A stretch of 7,962 nt of DNA from Williamwhitmania sp035530955 (lineage in GTDB: Bacteria > Bacteroidota > Bacteroidia > Bacteroidales > Williamwhitmaniaceae). Below are positions 7,779 to 7,962 of the stretch, one piece after another. Under the pieces are notes generated by a model, which did no database searches, was not told the origin of the DNA, and was given only the letters and a program-made list of their open reading frames with translations. The DNA is taken from assembly GCA_035530955.1 (NCBI GenBank), contig DATKTT010000153.1:1-7962 (forward strand). Direction: 5' to 3'. A program made the translations under genes and the position numbers. Position 1 is the first letter of the stretch. Each line of letters opens with the position of its first letter.

Positions 7779-7962
7779 ATGATTAGGAAGTTATTAATAC
7801 TACTTTTACCTACAATCCTGCTACTTTCCAGCTGTAAAACAAACCAGGAAGAGGTAAATCAATCGTCAAAAACAATGGATCAGAAGGTTGTTTCTAAAGT
7901 AATTGACTCGCTTGTCGTTAAAAACGGTGATGCTCAAAAAGTCTTTATTGATAAAGGCGTTA
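7779..7962 (+). CDS. Putative lipoprotein of unknown function, 3'-truncated by the window edge
   Basis: Sixty-one residues are visible before the window ends. The N-terminus MIRKLLILLLPTILLLSSC is a textbook lipoprotein signal: positive residues at 3-4, a leucine-rich core and the lipobox LSSC with the lipidated Cys at 19. The mature protein should therefore be anchored to the inner or outer membrane, facing the periplasm or cell surface. After Cys19 comes a polar linker (about 20-34) and then a stretch ending KVFIDKGV that could begin a folded domain. I do not recognise the family. The ATG is chosen because it places the signal peptide exactly at the N-terminus, although the frame stays open upstream to a TAG at 7674-7676 without another ATG. 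It is divergent from the hybrid kinase gene across about 300 bases. Confidence 0.8.
   Translation, partial: MIRKLLILLLPTILLLSSCKTNQEEVNQSSKTMDQKVVSKVIDSLVVKNGDAQKVFIDKGV

Overview
The window looks like a chromosomal segment of a member of the Bacteroidota. Evidence for this: MetH and MetF resemble the versions found in that phylum, the starts lack clear Shine-Dalgarno sequences, the intergenic DNA is AT-rich, and there is a large soluble multi-PAS hybrid histidine kinase. This placement is by sequence memory, not by a search, and I cannot name a genus.

Layout. Bases 1-3031 (+) hold a 5'-truncated metH (cobalamin-dependent methionine synthase); about 213 N-terminal residues lie outside the window. 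After a 62-base gap comes metF (3094-4047, +), methylenetetrahydrofolate reductase. The two genes almost certainly form a methyl-cycle unit: MetF makes the 5-methyl-tetrahydrofolate that MetH uses to methylate homocysteine. Only 16 bases further on, pointing the other way, ends a very large gene (7474-4064, -). It encodes a cytoplasmic hybrid sensor kinase: about six tandem PAS domains, then HisKA, HATPase and a C-terminal receiver. A non-coding region of about 300 bases (7475-7778) follows. It separates the kinase gene from a divergent gene that runs off the right edge and encodes a lipoprotein of unknown function (7779 onward, +).

The genes are ordinary in kind. I see no mobile element, CRISPR array, tRNA or rRNA, and no convincing case for a new multi-gene system. 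The part the genes do not explain is the divergent intergenic region. It carries three copies of the heptamer ATTTACA, one of them inside a 13-base palindrome, and an imperfect 17/19-base inverted repeat centred almost exactly midway between the two start codons. These could be regulatory sites shared by the kinase and the lipoprotein gene, but that is inference.
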